Source of the DNA: Roseibium sp. TrichSKD4
GTDB taxonomy: Bacteria > Pseudomonadota > Alphaproteobacteria > Rhizobiales > Stappiaceae
Length of the DNA stretch: 64,000 bases
Assembly (NCBI RefSeq): GCF_000148725.1
Contig: NZ_GL476320.1
Location: 384,746 to 448,745 of the forward strand
Direction of reading: 5' to 3'
Shown here one piece after another: positions 43,245 through 53,242 of this stretch (the stretch's first letter is position 1; each line of letters starts with the position of its first letter). The position numbers were made by a program, and so were the translations under genes. Under the pieces are notes generated by a model. That model did no database searches. It worked only from the letters and a program-made list of their open reading frames with translations, and was not told the origin of the DNA.

Positions 43245-43720
43245 TTAATGCTCGCGGCTGGATCAGGTTCTGGAAGGTCATCCCCAGCATCCGGATCAAA
43301 TCCGTGCATGTAAAGAGCCCATTGCAGACCTATCAAGGCACCTTTGACCGGGCGCATGAGCGCAAAAGACAAAATGAGTGTCAGCGGTATCCAGAGCGCC
43401 ATGTGAATCCATAGCGCAGGCCGGTAGATCATCTCAACGGCAAGAAGGGCTGGGATGATAATGTGGCCGACGATTGTGATCGTGAAATAGGGCGGGGCGT
43501 CGTCTGCGCGTTGGTGATGCAATTCTTCACCACAATGCTCGCAAGCCGTCTGCGTGCCCAAAAAGCCGTCAAACAGGCGTCCTTCGCCGCAAGCAGGACA
43601 TTTTCCGCGCATGCCACGAAGAATGGAGCGCCAGACCGGCCGTGCCGGTTTGCCAGAAAGAGCGTGATCGTCTTCGGGCGCATCGGATATCAAATCCGTC
43701 CTGTATTCGATGCTCACCAT
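43241..43720 (-). CDS. DUF983 membrane protein with zinc ribbon
   Basis: A 159-residue DUF983 protein. A cytoplasmic CxxC...CxxC zinc ribbon (CPACGEGRLF at about 41-50, CEHCGEELHH at about 60-69) is followed by two membrane helices (about 80-100 and 107-125). The conserved LQWALYMHGFDPDAG motif closes the family domain. Function unknown; conserved beside rnr in alphaproteobacteria. It overlaps rnr by seven bases upstream and the NUDIX gene by four bases downstream. Confidence 0.88.
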   Translation of the reverse strand: MVSIEYRTDLISDAPEDDHALSGKPARPVWRSILRGMRGKCPACGEGRLFDGFLGTQTACEHCGEELHHQRADDAPPYFTITIVGHIIIPALLAVEMIYRPALWIHMALWIPLTLILSFALMRPVKGALIGLQWALYMHGFDPDAGDDLPEPDPAASIK

Positions 43721-46044
43721 TTTCTCCCACGTTTCGGTTTGGCCGCACGTTTGGACTTGCCGTCCGTCTTGCGAGCCGGTGGTTTCCTTTTTGTTGATCG
43801 CCGGGATGGCTTTCCGGTGCGACGGCCTTCACTGACCATCTCGAACCGCAAGGATCCGGCAAAGGGCGCAGCTTCCGCCAGCCGAACCTCAACACGGTCG
43901 CCAAGTTGGAAGGTTTCACCGCTCTTGTCACCAACGAGGGCGTGCGACCCTTCGTCATAGCGGTAGTAATCGACGCCAAGTGTGCTGGCCGGAATAAAGC
44001 CGTCAGCGCCACTTTCATCAAGTTGCACAAACATGCCGGACTTTACCACGCCGGCGATTCTGCCTTTGAATTCAGCGCCAACCTGATCTGACAGCCAAAG
44101 CGCGATCAGGCGATCCACGGTTTCGCGCTCCGCCAACATGGCGCGTCGTTCTGCCGCGGAAATATCGGCGGCAATCACCTCAAGTTTCGCCTCAATGCCA
44201 TCCGGCAGGCCATCATCGCCAAGCCCGAGCGCACGCACAAGGCTGCGATGGACGATCAAATCGGCATAGCGGCGAATAGGGGAGGTGAAATGGGCATAGC
44301 GGCGAAGATTGAGCCCGAAGTGACCAATATTATGCGGATTGTATTCCGCCTGCGCCTGACTGCGCAGAATCACTTCATTGACCAGATGCGCCTGCGGTGT
44401 GTCCTTTACCTTGTCCAATATGCCGTTAAACACGGACGGTCTGAGACCGCCGGAAGACGGCAGCTTCATGTTAATCGTTGAAAGGAACTCTTTCAGCGAC
44501 TCCAGCTTTTCCGGTGTAGAGGCATCATGGATCCGGAAGAGCAGGGGAGACTTCTTCTTCTCTAGTGTTTCGGCTGCGGCCACGTTGGCCTGGATCATGA
44601 ACTCTTCGATGAGCTTGTGCGCGTCCAGTCGGTCCGGAACATAAACATGATCAACACGGCCATCCGCCGTCAGCTTGATCTTGCGTTCAGGCAAGTCCAG
44701 TTCCAGCGGCTCGCGGGCATCGCGTCCGCGCTTCAGGCAGGCGTAAGCCTCCCAGAGAGGCTTCAGGACGCCGTCCAGCAACGTTTCCGTTGTCTCATCC
44801 AGAACACCCTCTATAGCCTTCTGTGCCTGAATGTAGGACATCTTGGCAGCCGAGCGCATTAGCACCCGGTGGAAGGTATGGTTGATCTTGCGGCCTGATT
44901 TGTCGAACACCATCCTGACGGCCATCGCAGGGCGATCTTCTTTCTCGCGCAAAGAGCAAAGGTCGTTGGAAATGCGCTCTTGCAGCATCGGGATCACCCG
45001 ATCGGGAAAATAAACCGAATTGCCGCGCTTCAGAGCTTCCTTGTCGAGCGCCGAGCCGGGGCGGATGTAATGGGCAACGTCGGCAATGGCAACGTAAACC
45101 ACATGCCCGCCTTCGTTGTTCGGATCCTCGTCAGGTTCCGCATAGACCGCATCATCATGGTCCTTGGCATCGGGCGGATCGATTGTGACCAGCGGGATCT
45201 TGCGCCAGTCATCGCGTTTCCCAAGCGTTTCAATTGGCTTTTGACGTTCTGCTTCTGCTTCCACGCTGTCCGGAAACACATGGGGAATGCCATGCTGATA
45301 GAGTGCGATCTCCGAGACAGCCTTTTCGCTGTTCATGGAGCCAAAACGCTCCACGATAGACGCGCGCGGATGGCCGTAGCGGCCAGAGCGGGTCACCTGA
45401 ACACTGACAAGATCGCCGTCTTCAGCCCCTTTCAGGTCCGTGGTATCGACATCCAGCTCCCGCTGCTTGCGCTCAATCGGCTCAAGATAGGGCGGCATGC
45501 CTTTCTCACGCATCCGGAAGATCCCGAGAATGGCATCCTGCCGCTTCTCCAGAACCTTGATTACGCGCGCTGTATGGCTTGCTTCCGGGCCGCTTTCACC
45601 TTCTCCAAGACGGATCAAGGCCCGGTCATTCAGTCCCGGTTGGGGGCCTTTGCCTTTTCCGGTGAGAACTAGAATACGAGGCGGAGCACCAGCTACCTCA
45701 TCCCAGTCAACCGGTTCGCCTAATAGTTCGCCATTCTCGTCGCGCGCAACGAGGTTGACGACAAACACGGGCGGCAAATCCCCCGGACGGATCAAACGCT
45801 TCTCACGCTTTTCCAGCAAACCTTCAGCTGCAAGGTCCTTGAGCATCTTTTTCAGATGAATGCGCGCCCCGCCGATAATGCCGAAATGACGCGCGATTTC
45901 GCGTTTTCCAGCTCGCCCGGGATGATCTGCCACAAAGGCTAGAATATCCTCCCGGGAGGGCATTTCACCCGGAACCTTGGCATGCGCCCGTTTGGAATGC
46001 TTGCGCGGGTTGATCCGTTTGGCACTCAAGACGCGCCGTCCCAC
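43714..46044 (-). CDS. rnr: Ribonuclease R
   Basis: A 776-residue RNase II/R-family 3'-5' exoribonuclease. An N-terminal winged helix region (residues 29-95, GKREIARHFGI) precedes the cold-shock/RNB core, whose metal-binding aspartates lie in TIDPPDAKDHDDAVYAEPDE (about residue 289), and the C-terminal S1 domain (GVVKSGMFVQLDESGADGFI, about 675-695). A Lys/Arg-rich tail of about 35 residues ends the protein. RNase R degrades structured RNA and takes part in RNA quality control. Start is GTG at 46044 inside the topA 3' end; an ATG at 45963 is an alternative. Confidence 0.93.
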   Translation of the reverse strand: MGRRVLSAKRINPRKHSKRAHAKVPGEMPSREDILAFVADHPGRAGKREIARHFGIIGGARIHLKKMLKDLAAEGLLEKREKRLIRPGDLPPVFVVNLVARDENGELLGEPVDWDEVAGAPPRILVLTGKGKGPQPGLNDRALIRLGEGESGPEASHTARVIKVLEKRQDAILGIFRMREKGMPPYLEPIERKQRELDVDTTDLKGAEDGDLVSVQVTRSGRYGHPRASIVERFGSMNSEKAVSEIALYQHGIPHVFPDSVEAEAERQKPIETLGKRDDWRKIPLVTIDPPDAKDHDDAVYAEPDEDPNNEGGHVVYVAIADVAHYIRPGSALDKEALKRGNSVYFPDRVIPMLQERISNDLCSLREKEDRPAMAVRMVFDKSGRKINHTFHRVLMRSAAKMSYIQAQKAIEGVLDETTETLLDGVLKPLWEAYACLKRGRDAREPLELDLPERKIKLTADGRVDHVYVPDRLDAHKLIEEFMIQANVAAAETLEKKKSPLLFRIHDASTPEKLESLKEFLSTINMKLPSSGGLRPSVFNGILDKVKDTPQAHLVNEVILRSQAQAEYNPHNIGHFGLNLRRYAHFTSPIRRYADLIVHRSLVRALGLGDDGLPDGIEAKLEVIAADISAAERRAMLAERETVDRLIALWLSDQVGAEFKGRIAGVVKSGMFVQLDESGADGFIPASTLGVDYYRYDEGSHALVGDKSGETFQLGDRVEVRLAEAAPFAGSLRFEMVSEGRRTGKPSRRSTKRKPPARKTDGKSKRAAKPKRGRKW

Positions 46045-48743
46045 GGCACTTCATCAGAGGAAGCGTCAACTTCCGCCTTGGCTTTGGAAGCCGTCTTCTT
46101 GGCAGTCGTCTTTTTTGCTGCTGGCTTTTTCGCCGCCGCTTTCTTCTCACCAGCCTTAGCTGTTGATTTTTTCGCGGTTGTTTTCTTTGCCGCTGCCTTT
46201 TTCTTTGTTCCGCCCTTTGCCGCCTTGGCTGCGATCAGTTCAACCGCCTGTTCCATAGTGACGGCTTGCGGGTCGGTGTCTTTTGGCAGGGTCGCGTTGA
46301 CCTTGCCATGTTTGACGTAAGGCCCGTAGCGCCCGTCATACACGTTCACTGCACCGCCTTCTTCCGGGTGTTCGCCCAGTTCTTTCAAAGGTGTTGCCGC
46401 TGCCCGGCCACGTCCGCCGCCCTTGGCGCGTTTTTCAGCCAGCGCGTCCACGGCGCGGTTGATGCCAACAGAAAACACTTCATCCGGGGAGGAGAGGTTT
46501 GCATAAGTTCCTTCGTGCAGCACGAACGGGCCATAACGGCCAATGCCTGCAGATATCATCTTGCCGTCTTCCGGGTGTGGGCCGACTTCACGGGGCAGGG
46601 AGAGAAGCTGCAGAGCTTTGTCCAAATCCATGTCGGCTGCCGACCAGCCCTTCGGCAAAGACGACCGCTTCGGCTTGGCTTCTTCACCCAGCTGCACGTA
46701 AGGGCCAAACCGTCCGGTGCGCAAGGAAACATCCAGCCCGGTTTCCGGGTCTTGGCCCAGCACCTTTGGTCCGTCCGCAGCGCCGTCGTCTTCTCCGTCG
46801 CCGCTCTTTGCAAGCTGGCGAGTGTAGCTGCATTCCGGATAGTTGGAGCAGCCGATAAACGCCCCGAAACGGCTGACTTTCAAGGATAGCTGACCCGTGT
46901 CACAGGTCGGACATTTGCGCGGATCAGAGCCATCTTCTTTCGCCGGGAAGATATGCGGCCCTAGCAATTCGTTGAGGTTGTCGATCACCTCAGAGACGCG
47001 CAGGTCCTTGGTCTCGTCGACAGTTGCTGAAAAGGCGTTCCAGAAATCGCGCAACACGTCGAGCCATGAAAGCTCACCAGCGGAAATCTTGTCGAGCTGT
47101 TCTTCAAGGCTCGCGGTGAAGTCAAACTCCACATAGCGGTTGAAGAAGCTTTCCAGGAATGCGGTAACAATCCGGCCCTTGTCCTGCGGAACCAGCTGTT
47201 TCTTTTCCAGTTCCACATAGTCCCGGTCGCGCAGGGTCTGCAGCGTGGAGGCATAGGTGGACGGACGGCCAATCCCAAGCTCTTCCATCTTCTTCACAAG
47301 GCTCGCCTCGGTGTAACGCGGCGGCGGGGTCGTGAAGTGCTGGGAAGCTTCGACGGACTGTTTCTTGTCTTCCAGAACCGTCAGGCTGAGGTTTGCGCCT
47401 TGATCAACGGCGGGCAGGCGGTTTGAACCTTCCTCATCGTCATCATCGCGCCCTTCCTGATAAAGCGCGAAAAAGCCGTCAAACCGAACCACAGAGCCCG
47501 TTGCGCGCAGTTGCGCAGACTTGCCGCTGCCCTTGGCCGTGATTTCAATGGTTGTGCGTTCCAGAACTGCCGATTCCATCTGGCTGGCCATGGTGCGTTT
47601 CCAGATCAACTCGTAGAGCTTCGCTTGATCCGAGTCGAGAAATCGGGCGACATCCTTCGGGCGACGGGATAGATCGGTTGGGCGCACGGCTTCGTGCGCC
47701 TCTTGGGCGTTCTTGGCCTTTGATGCGTAAAAGCGCGGCTTTTCAGGGACGTAATTATCGCCAAAGTCCTGTGCGATCACCTTGCGAGCAGACGAGATCG
47801 CTTCTGGCGCGATCTGAACGCCGTCCGTACGCATGTAAGTGATCAGACCCGAGGTCTCACCGCCAATTGAAATGCCCTCATAAAGCTTCTGTGCCACCTG
47901 CATGGTGCGCGAGGCGGCAAATCCGAGCTTTCGAGAGGCTTCCTGCTGCAGCGTCGATGTTGTGAACGGCGCTGCCGGGTTGCGCTTGGCAGGCTTGGAC
48001 GTAACGCTCTCGACTAGATAGCTGGCACTGTCCAGCATGGTCTTGATTTCGGTGGCTTCTGCTTCCGTCTTAATGTCCAGACGCCCGATCTTGCGACCGT
48101 CATATCCGGTCAGCCCGGCTTGAAACACGCCCCCTGCCGGTGTCTTCATGCCCGCAAAGATCGACCAGTATTCCTGTGGCTGGAAAACCTCGATCTCCAT
48201 TTCCCGGTCGCAGATGAGGCGCAGGGCAACAGACTGCACGCGGCCAGCTGACCGGGCACCCGGCAGCTTGCGCCACAAGACAGGAGACAATGTAAAGCCG
48301 ACAAGATAGTCCAGTGCGCGGCGCGCCAGATAGGCGTCGACAAGTGGCGTGTCCAGCTCGCGCGGGTTGTCCATTGCTTCCAGAATGGACTTCTTGGTGA
48401 TCGCGTTGAAAACCACGCGCTCAATCTTCTTGTCTTTCAGAACCCGCTTTTTCTGAAGAACTTCCAGAACGTGCCACGAAATTGCTTCCCCTTCGCGGTC
48501 GGGGTCAGTCGCGAGGATCAGTTTGTCGGCATCTTTCACCGCATCTGCGATTTCCTTCAGCCGCTTTTGGGATTTGGAATCGACCTGCCAGCTCATGGCA
48601 AAGTTCTCGTCCGGCTTGACCGAGCCATCCTTGGGAGGCAGGTCGCGCACGTGTCCATAGGACGCCAGGACGTGATAGTCAGAGCCAAGATACTTGTTGA
48701 TCGTCTTCGCCTTTGCCGGCGATTCCACAATGACGATGTTCAT
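46026..48743 (-). CDS. topA: DNA topoisomerase I
   Basis: A 905-residue type IA topoisomerase that relaxes negative supercoils. The N-terminal Toprim domain opens NIVIVESPAKAKTINKYLG, the active-site Tyr303 is in LITYMRTDGVQ, and the central region carries GIGRPSTYASTLQTLRDRDY. C-terminal topoisomerase zinc fingers include CPTCDTGQLSLKVSRFGAFI and the following C-x-x-x-x-C, then further FGPYVQLG-type repeats and a Lys/Ala-rich tail. Start is the ATG at 48743. Its 3' end overlaps rnr by 19 bases. Confidence 0.94.
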   Translation of the reverse strand: MNIVIVESPAKAKTINKYLGSDYHVLASYGHVRDLPPKDGSVKPDENFAMSWQVDSKSQKRLKEIADAVKDADKLILATDPDREGEAISWHVLEVLQKKRVLKDKKIERVVFNAITKKSILEAMDNPRELDTPLVDAYLARRALDYLVGFTLSPVLWRKLPGARSAGRVQSVALRLICDREMEIEVFQPQEYWSIFAGMKTPAGGVFQAGLTGYDGRKIGRLDIKTEAEATEIKTMLDSASYLVESVTSKPAKRNPAAPFTTSTLQQEASRKLGFAASRTMQVAQKLYEGISIGGETSGLITYMRTDGVQIAPEAISSARKVIAQDFGDNYVPEKPRFYASKAKNAQEAHEAVRPTDLSRRPKDVARFLDSDQAKLYELIWKRTMASQMESAVLERTTIEITAKGSGKSAQLRATGSVVRFDGFFALYQEGRDDDDEEGSNRLPAVDQGANLSLTVLEDKKQSVEASQHFTTPPPRYTEASLVKKMEELGIGRPSTYASTLQTLRDRDYVELEKKQLVPQDKGRIVTAFLESFFNRYVEFDFTASLEEQLDKISAGELSWLDVLRDFWNAFSATVDETKDLRVSEVIDNLNELLGPHIFPAKEDGSDPRKCPTCDTGQLSLKVSRFGAFIGCSNYPECSYTRQLAKSGDGEDDGAADGPKVLGQDPETGLDVSLRTGRFGPYVQLGEEAKPKRSSLPKGWSAADMDLDKALQLLSLPREVGPHPEDGKMISAGIGRYGPFVLHEGTYANLSSPDEVFSVGINRAVDALAEKRAKGGGRGRAAATPLKELGEHPEEGGAVNVYDGRYGPYVKHGKVNATLPKDTDPQAVTMEQAVELIAAKAAKGGTKKKAAAKKTTAKKSTAKAGEKKAAAKKPAAKKTTAKKTASKAKAEVDASSDEVPWDGAS

Positions 48744-49048
48744 TCTTACCCAAAATACGATTGCCGGAGACAGGTCATCCGGGAGGAAACACAAAGCATG
48801 AGTGCCCGACGATCCGGGATCATGAGCCGCCTGTCAAATGGACCTTTGAAACCGCCGGGTCAAGTCAGGCGGGCCAAGAGGCCGTCAATTCCGGCCATTT
48901 CTACTGTTGATTATCTCGCAAGGTAAAGTATGTGCGGGGCTTTTTTGAAACTTGGAGCTTAGCTACAGCGCACCTCCTTTTTGTGCCAAATGGCGATTAA
49001 GTGGGTGCGAACACCGTGGATAAGTCACGTCTTTGCCGACAAGCCAAC
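48744..49048. other. Intergenic region between topA and dprA
   Basis: About 305 bases between two minus-strand genes. It must hold the topA promoter. I see no gene, no strong hairpin with a T run, and no palindromic element of the kind found elsewhere in the window. Confidence 0.5.
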
Positions 49049-50185
49049 TCAATAAAGCAGCGAAATCGTGTTTCCCCGGTGCCGTTCCAACCGTCCGGCG
49101 AGTTCCAGTTCCAACAGGATGACATTGACACTGCGCGCTGGCACGCAAAGAAACCGAATGAGCTCATCCACATCCGTTGGTGTCGGTCCAAGGGCAGAGA
49201 GAACTGCGCTGCGCGAACTGTCGTCCGGCTCCTGATAAGGGGCGTCTGTTGAAGTCGGGTCTTCGTTGATGGTCTGTGCGAAGGGCAGGTCAGGCTCAAG
49301 GCGTCCGGCAAGGCTTTCCAGAATATCGTCGGCGGATGTGATAAGTGTCGCGCCTTGCCGGATCAGCTGGTTGGCGCCTTCAGAACGCGGGTCAAGCGGA
49401 GAGCCCGGAACAGCAAAAATCTCACGGTTTTGCTCCAGCGCGAAGCGGGCTGTGTGAAGCGAGCCGGATTTCTTCGCCGCTTCAATCACCACCACGCCAA
49501 GAGACAGGCCGGAAATGATCCTGTTGCGACGGGGAAAATCGCGGCCACGCGGTTTCCAGCCAAACGGCATCTCGGTGATGGCATTGCCGCCGCGCTCCAG
49601 CAGGCTTGAGAGCAGCCCGGCATGGTCCGGTGGATAAAGAATGTCGATCCCGCCAGCAAAGACCGCAACGGTACCGGAGGAAAGCGCTGCTTCATGCGCA
49701 GCAGCATCAATTCCGCGGGCGAGGCCCGAGGCAATGGCAAAGCCGTGCGTCCCGAGATCGGTGGCAATTTGCCCAGCCAGCTTTCGCCCGGAGAGGGATG
49801 CATTGCGCGCGCCGACCATGCCAATCATTTGCGGGCCAGCCAGTGTTTGACCCCCGAGAACCGAAATGAGGGGCGGCGGGCCGTCAATATGTTTCAGATG
49901 CGGTGGATAGTCCGGCTCACCAAGGGCGACCAGTCGCGCGCCAAAACGCGTGTGTGCTTCAAGCTCTGCTTCTGCATCGTGAAGCGGCGAAACACGAAGT
50001 GTGCGTTTTCCGCCCCGCGCGGACATTTCCGGCAAGGCAGCGAGCGCTGCATCTGCAGACCCGAAATGGTTGATCAGATCACGGAATGTATGCGGCCCGA
50101 CATTTTCAGAGCGTATTAAACGCAGCCAAGCAAGGCGCTGGGCCTCTGGGAGGCAAGGTGTTTTATGCGGCTTGAGCGCCGTCAC
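49049..50185 (-). CDS. dprA: DNA-processing protein DprA
   Basis: A 378-residue DprA/Smf protein. The Rossmann-like ssDNA-binding core is seen in [20 protein letters not shown] (about 120-139), [20 protein letters not shown] and [11 protein letters not shown], and [22 protein letters not shown]-terminal winged-helix domain follows a Pro/Asp-rich linker. DprA protects incoming single strands and loads RecA during transformation. Four-base overlap with plsY, as in related genomes. Confidence 0.92.
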   Translation of the reverse strand: MTALKPHKTPCLPEAQRLAWLRLIRSENVGPHTFRDLINHFGSADAALAALPEMSARGGKRTLRVSPLHDAEAELEAHTRFGARLVALGEPDYPPHLKHIDGPPPLISVLGGQTLAGPQMIGMVGARNASLSGRKLAGQIATDLGTHGFAIASGLARGIDAAAHEAALSSGTVAVFAGGIDILYPPDHAGLLSSLLERGGNAITEMPFGWKPRGRDFPRRNRIISGLSLGVVVIEAAKKSGSLHTARFALEQNREIFAVPGSPLDPRSEGANQLIRQGATLITSADDILESLAGRLEPDLPFAQTINEDPTSTDAPYQEPDDSSRSAVLSALGPTPTDVDELIRFLCVPARSVNVILLELELAGRLERHRGNTISLLY

Positions 50186-50844
50186 GCGGCCCCGTCTTCT
50201 GCAGGGTCTGGCTCAGGAGCGGGTTTGGATTTTTGCCCAATCCTGGATTCTTCGCCGCGCAGCAATCGGCCAATATTCTCGTGATGCTTAACCCAGAGCA
50301 GCAAGGAGAGAAGGGCAAACATCTCCGCGATTTGAACCTGCCCGAAGGCAACGTAAAGCAGCACTGGCGTCAACAAGCTGGCGGTAAGGGCAGAGAGAGA
50401 AGAGTAGCGGAACACAAAGGCCACCCCGATCCAGATCGCCGCACACGCCAAAAACGCAGGCCAGTAAATCCCGAGCAAGATTCCAAGATAGGTGGCAACG
50501 CCCTTGCCGCCCTTGAATTTCAGCCAGACCGGAAACAAATGCCCCAAAAACGCGCCAAGCCCTGCAATCAGCGCCATTTCCAGCCCATAAAAATGACTGA
50601 CAATCAGAACCGCAACCGTGCCTTTCAGACCGTCACCAAGCAGCGTTGCCAGCGCCAGCTTCTTGCTGCCTGTCCGTAGAACATTGGTGGTGCCGATATT
50701 GCCCGAACCAATCTTGCGAATATCGCCTTTCCCGGCCATGCGCGTGAACACAAGACCAAAGGGAATGGAGCCCAGCAGATACCCGAAGGCGAGGGCAGCA
50801 AGGTAGTAAGGCCAGGCAAATTCCCAGCTGATCGGATCAGGCAT
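50182..50844 (-). CDS. plsY: Glycerol-3-phosphate acyltransferase PlsY
   Basis: A 220-residue inner-membrane enzyme that transfers an acyl group from acyl phosphate to glycerol 3-phosphate, the first step of phospholipid synthesis. The three family motifs are visible: [12 protein letters not shown] (about 21-32), [15 protein letters not shown] (about 47-61) and [12 protein letters not shown] (about 109-120). Five hydrophobic segments are present. It overlaps dprA by four bases. In related genomes pyrC sits directly upstream; here an extra kilobase is inserted. Confidence 0.93.
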   Translation of the reverse strand: MPDPISWEFAWPYYLAALAFGYLLGSIPFGLVFTRMAGKGDIRKIGSGNIGTTNVLRTGSKKLALATLLGDGLKGTVAVLIVSHFYGLEMALIAGLGAFLGHLFPVWLKFKGGKGVATYLGILLGIYWPAFLACAAIWIGVAFVFRYSSLSALTASLLTPVLLYVAFGQVQIAEMFALLSLLLWVKHHENIGRLLRGEESRIGQKSKPAPEPDPAEDGAA

Positions 50845-51116
50845 GTTCTGTCAGTATCTCCCCGCCGCGCGCATGATCATTTCATTTTTGTCACTATAAG
50901 GCCTTGCCGCGCTGCTTTCCATGGGGAGATGCACTCCAAAATTCACGGCATTGGTTTGGACCAGATAAAAAAACAGTCAGCCACAAAGTGCAATCTCAAT
51001 ACTAGCTGAATCAAAATGGTTGTTCTTTCGATGTAATGTATACATATTGTTATATTTATCAAAAATCGTTAGATATAAAACTCACGTAAATGCTTACTAG
51101 TAGCATTGGGAGTGTG

Positions 51117-51314
51117 ATGACAAAATTTCAGACTTCCGTACTTATTTGCTTTTTCCTCCTGATTTTCATTTGTGCTGGGCTTATGGTTGCATCTGAATTT
51201 CTGGGTGCGTCAAACGGCGAGAAAGTGCTGGAGGTGGCCAGCCAAGGCTTCACGTTTTCTTTGGGGTCTGCGGTAGGAGCTCTGATAGCTATGACCGGGA
51301 GATTTTTTGAATGA
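51117..51314 (+). CDS. Small membrane protein of unknown function
   Basis: A 65-residue protein with two hydrophobic helices (about residues 6-28, SVLICFFLLIFICAGLMVAS, and 40-60). The ATG at 51117 follows GGGAG by four bases; an earlier start at 51090 is possible. Its stop overlaps the start of the next gene (ATGA), so the two were coupled. I do not recognise a family. The gene lies on the plus strand within an otherwise minus-strand conserved operon, in AT-rich DNA, and looks acquired. Confidence 0.6.
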   Translation: MTKFQTSVLICFFLLIFICAGLMVASEFLGASNGEKVLEVASQGFTFSLGSAVGALIAMTGRFFE

Positions 51315-51864
51315 CCCACAAATGCCTTGTGCTTATATCTCTCTACTCTTTGGTTGCAGGGCTTTTTCCTTCGCCAGCAATTGCGCAAATTAAAGATATT
51401 GATCGCCGGGTTGAAGTCTGTGCTGGGGGGCTCGGAGTTTCAATTGAAGGAAGGCTACGAGGAAGTATAGGAAAGGCATAAGAGGAAAGCGACCTAGTTG
51501 GAGACGATTTTGTTTTGAATCAGCTAGGAGCGATTTTCAGGGCACGACGGCAGCCGAACGCATTGAACTTTATAAACTATACACCGACTGCCTTAAATCA
51601 GAGAGACAGCAAGGGGGCACAAGTAATCTCGGATACTCTGAACCTAGCCAACAGGAAATGCTAAAGGCGCATTCCGCTCAGGTGTCTCCATTGGCGCTCC
51701 AGCTTCTGCCGATCACTCACTTTGTCAAGCAAGGATGTACAGCCGTTCAAAGCAAAGGTTATGAGTGTAGTTATCAAATTAGAGCGGGTGGAACAGGTAC
51801 ACCAAAACTCGTGACAAACATCTTTGCCAAAATTGGATCCGATTGGATCATGCGAGTAAACTGA
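51311..51864 (+). pseudogene. Secreted-protein gene with stop and frameshift
   Basis: The ATG at 51311 starts a clear signal peptide (MTHKCLVLISLYSLVAGLFP, then SPAIAQ). The frame stops at TAA 51479-51481 after 56 residues, but protein-like sequence continues in the same frame past the stop (EESDLVGDDFVLNQLGAIF) and then in another frame from about 51535 to 51864 (TTAAERIELYKLYTDCLKSE, then the C-terminal part ending GSDWIMRVN). Reading these pieces together gives one protein of about 180 residues. A stop mutation and a one-base loss near 51533-51540 explain the break. Family unknown. Coupled to the small membrane gene. Confidence 0.68.
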
Positions 51865-51886
51865 CAAGCAGATTCCCGGAGAGTAA

Positions 51887-51907
51887 GCCCCGAAACATGT
51901 CCGGGGC
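51887..51907. repeat. Half copy of the intergenic palindrome
   Basis: GCCCCG / CGGGGC around AAACATGTC, followed by GGCGC, matches the left hairpin of the elements at 3941 and 4733. It lies between the pseudogene and the pyrC-like gene and may serve as a terminator-like boundary. Confidence 0.6.
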
Positions 51908-51929
51908 GGCGCAAAAGTGGGGCTGCTCG

Positions 51930-53231
51930 CTAGCCGTGTTCAAACACGACTTTCCCACCAACAACCGTTCTTAGAACGCGGCCTGAGAAGCGGGCGTCTT
52001 CGAAGGTGGAGTTTTTGGAGCGGGACTTGATGGCGGATTTTTCTAAAACCCAAGGCTTGTCCGGATCAAAGACAACGATATCTGCCGGTGCGCCTTGTGT
52101 CAGACGGCCTACGTCTAGCCCAAGCCGATCCGCCGGATTGACCGTCATCGCAGCCAGCAGGGTGACGAGGTCGATTTGTTCGGAGTGATAGAGGCGGAGG
52201 GCGGCGGCCAGCATGGTTTCAAGGCCAATCGCCCCGTCTTCTGCTTCTGCCCAAGGGTGGCGTTTGGTTTCCACGTCCTGCGGGTCGTGATTGGAGACGA
52301 TAATATCGATCGTGCCATCTGCCAAAGCAGCGATCATGGCCTGACGATCATCTTCATCGCGCAAGGGCGGCGACATCTTGAAGAAGGTGCGATAGGCGCC
52401 GATATCGTTTTCATTGTGGGTCAGGTGGTTGATCGAGACCCCAGCGGTGATGTTCAGACCGCGTTTCTTGCCAGCTCTAATGACGTCTGCGCTGTCAGAC
52501 GTTGAAATCAGGTTGGCGTGGTATTTCGATTTCGACATGCCAACGAGGCGCAAATCGCGCTCCAGCATGATGATTTCCGCTTCGCGCGGCACACCGGACA
52601 GGCCCTTCCAGCTGGCATTCAAACCGGCATTCATGACGCCGCCTGCCAGATCTGGGTCTTCCGTGTGGTGGATTACCAGCGCATCAAAATCGCGGGCATA
52701 GGTCATCATCCGGCGCATGACTTGCGCGTTTTTGACGGACTTGTGCCCATTGGTGAAGGCAACCGCACCGGCTTCTTTCAAGAGGCCTATTTCGGTCATC
52801 TCTGTGCCTTGCAGGCCTTTGGTCAGAGCGGCAAGAGGATGAACGTTGATGGCGGCGGTATCGCGTGCGCGGCGCAAGATAAAGTCGACCAGCGCCGGAT
52901 CATCAATCACCGGGTCAGTTTCCGGCATGGTGCTAATGGTGGTGACACCGCCTGCAGCAGCGGCATCAGACGCGCTGGCCAGCGTTTCGCGGTGTTCTGC
53001 GCCCGGTTCGCCAACCGACACGCACATGTCGATCAGACCGGGGGCGGCGATAGCGCCTGCACAGTCGATGATGTCGGCACCATAAGGCGCACCCTGATTG
53101 GCGGCTTCCGGTCCCGCTGCCAAAATGGTGCCGTCTGCGACAATGACGGAACCCGGTGCATCCAGCTTGCGGGCAGGATCAATCACCCTGGCATTGGAAA
53201 GAACCAGAGGTTTTGGTGTGTCGTGAACCAA
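51930..53231 (-). CDS. pyrC: Dihydroorotase-like protein, probably non-catalytic (PyrC')
   Basis: A 433-residue amidohydrolase-fold protein beside pyrB. It keeps the overall dihydroorotase frame (PGLIDM...EPGAEHRETLASAS at about 64-88), but residues needed for metal binding and catalysis are changed: the HxH after PGLIDM is Cys70-Val-Ser72, the later HIS is Leu241-Ile-Ser, and the TDHAPH motif is SNHDPQ (313-318). In Pseudomonas and some alphaproteobacteria such proteins (PyrC'/PyrX) have no activity but are needed to assemble aspartate carbamoyltransferase; I infer the same role. An active dihydroorotase should exist elsewhere in the genome. It starts 12 bases after pyrB. Confidence 0.85.
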   Translation of the reverse strand: MVHDTPKPLVLSNARVIDPARKLDAPGSVIVADGTILAAGPEAANQGAPYGADIIDCAGAIAAPGLIDMCVSVGEPGAEHRETLASASDAAAAGGVTTISTMPETDPVIDDPALVDFILRRARDTAAINVHPLAALTKGLQGTEMTEIGLLKEAGAVAFTNGHKSVKNAQVMRRMMTYARDFDALVIHHTEDPDLAGGVMNAGLNASWKGLSGVPREAEIIMLERDLRLVGMSKSKYHANLISTSDSADVIRAGKKRGLNITAGVSINHLTHNENDIGAYRTFFKMSPPLRDEDDRQAMIAALADGTIDIIVSNHDPQDVETKRHPWAEAEDGAIGLETMLAAALRLYHSEQIDLVTLLAAMTVNPADRLGLDVGRLTQGAPADIVVFDPDKPWVLEKSAIKSRSKNSTFEDARFSGRVLRTVVGGKVVFEHG

Positions 53232-53242
53232 TTGCGTTTCCT

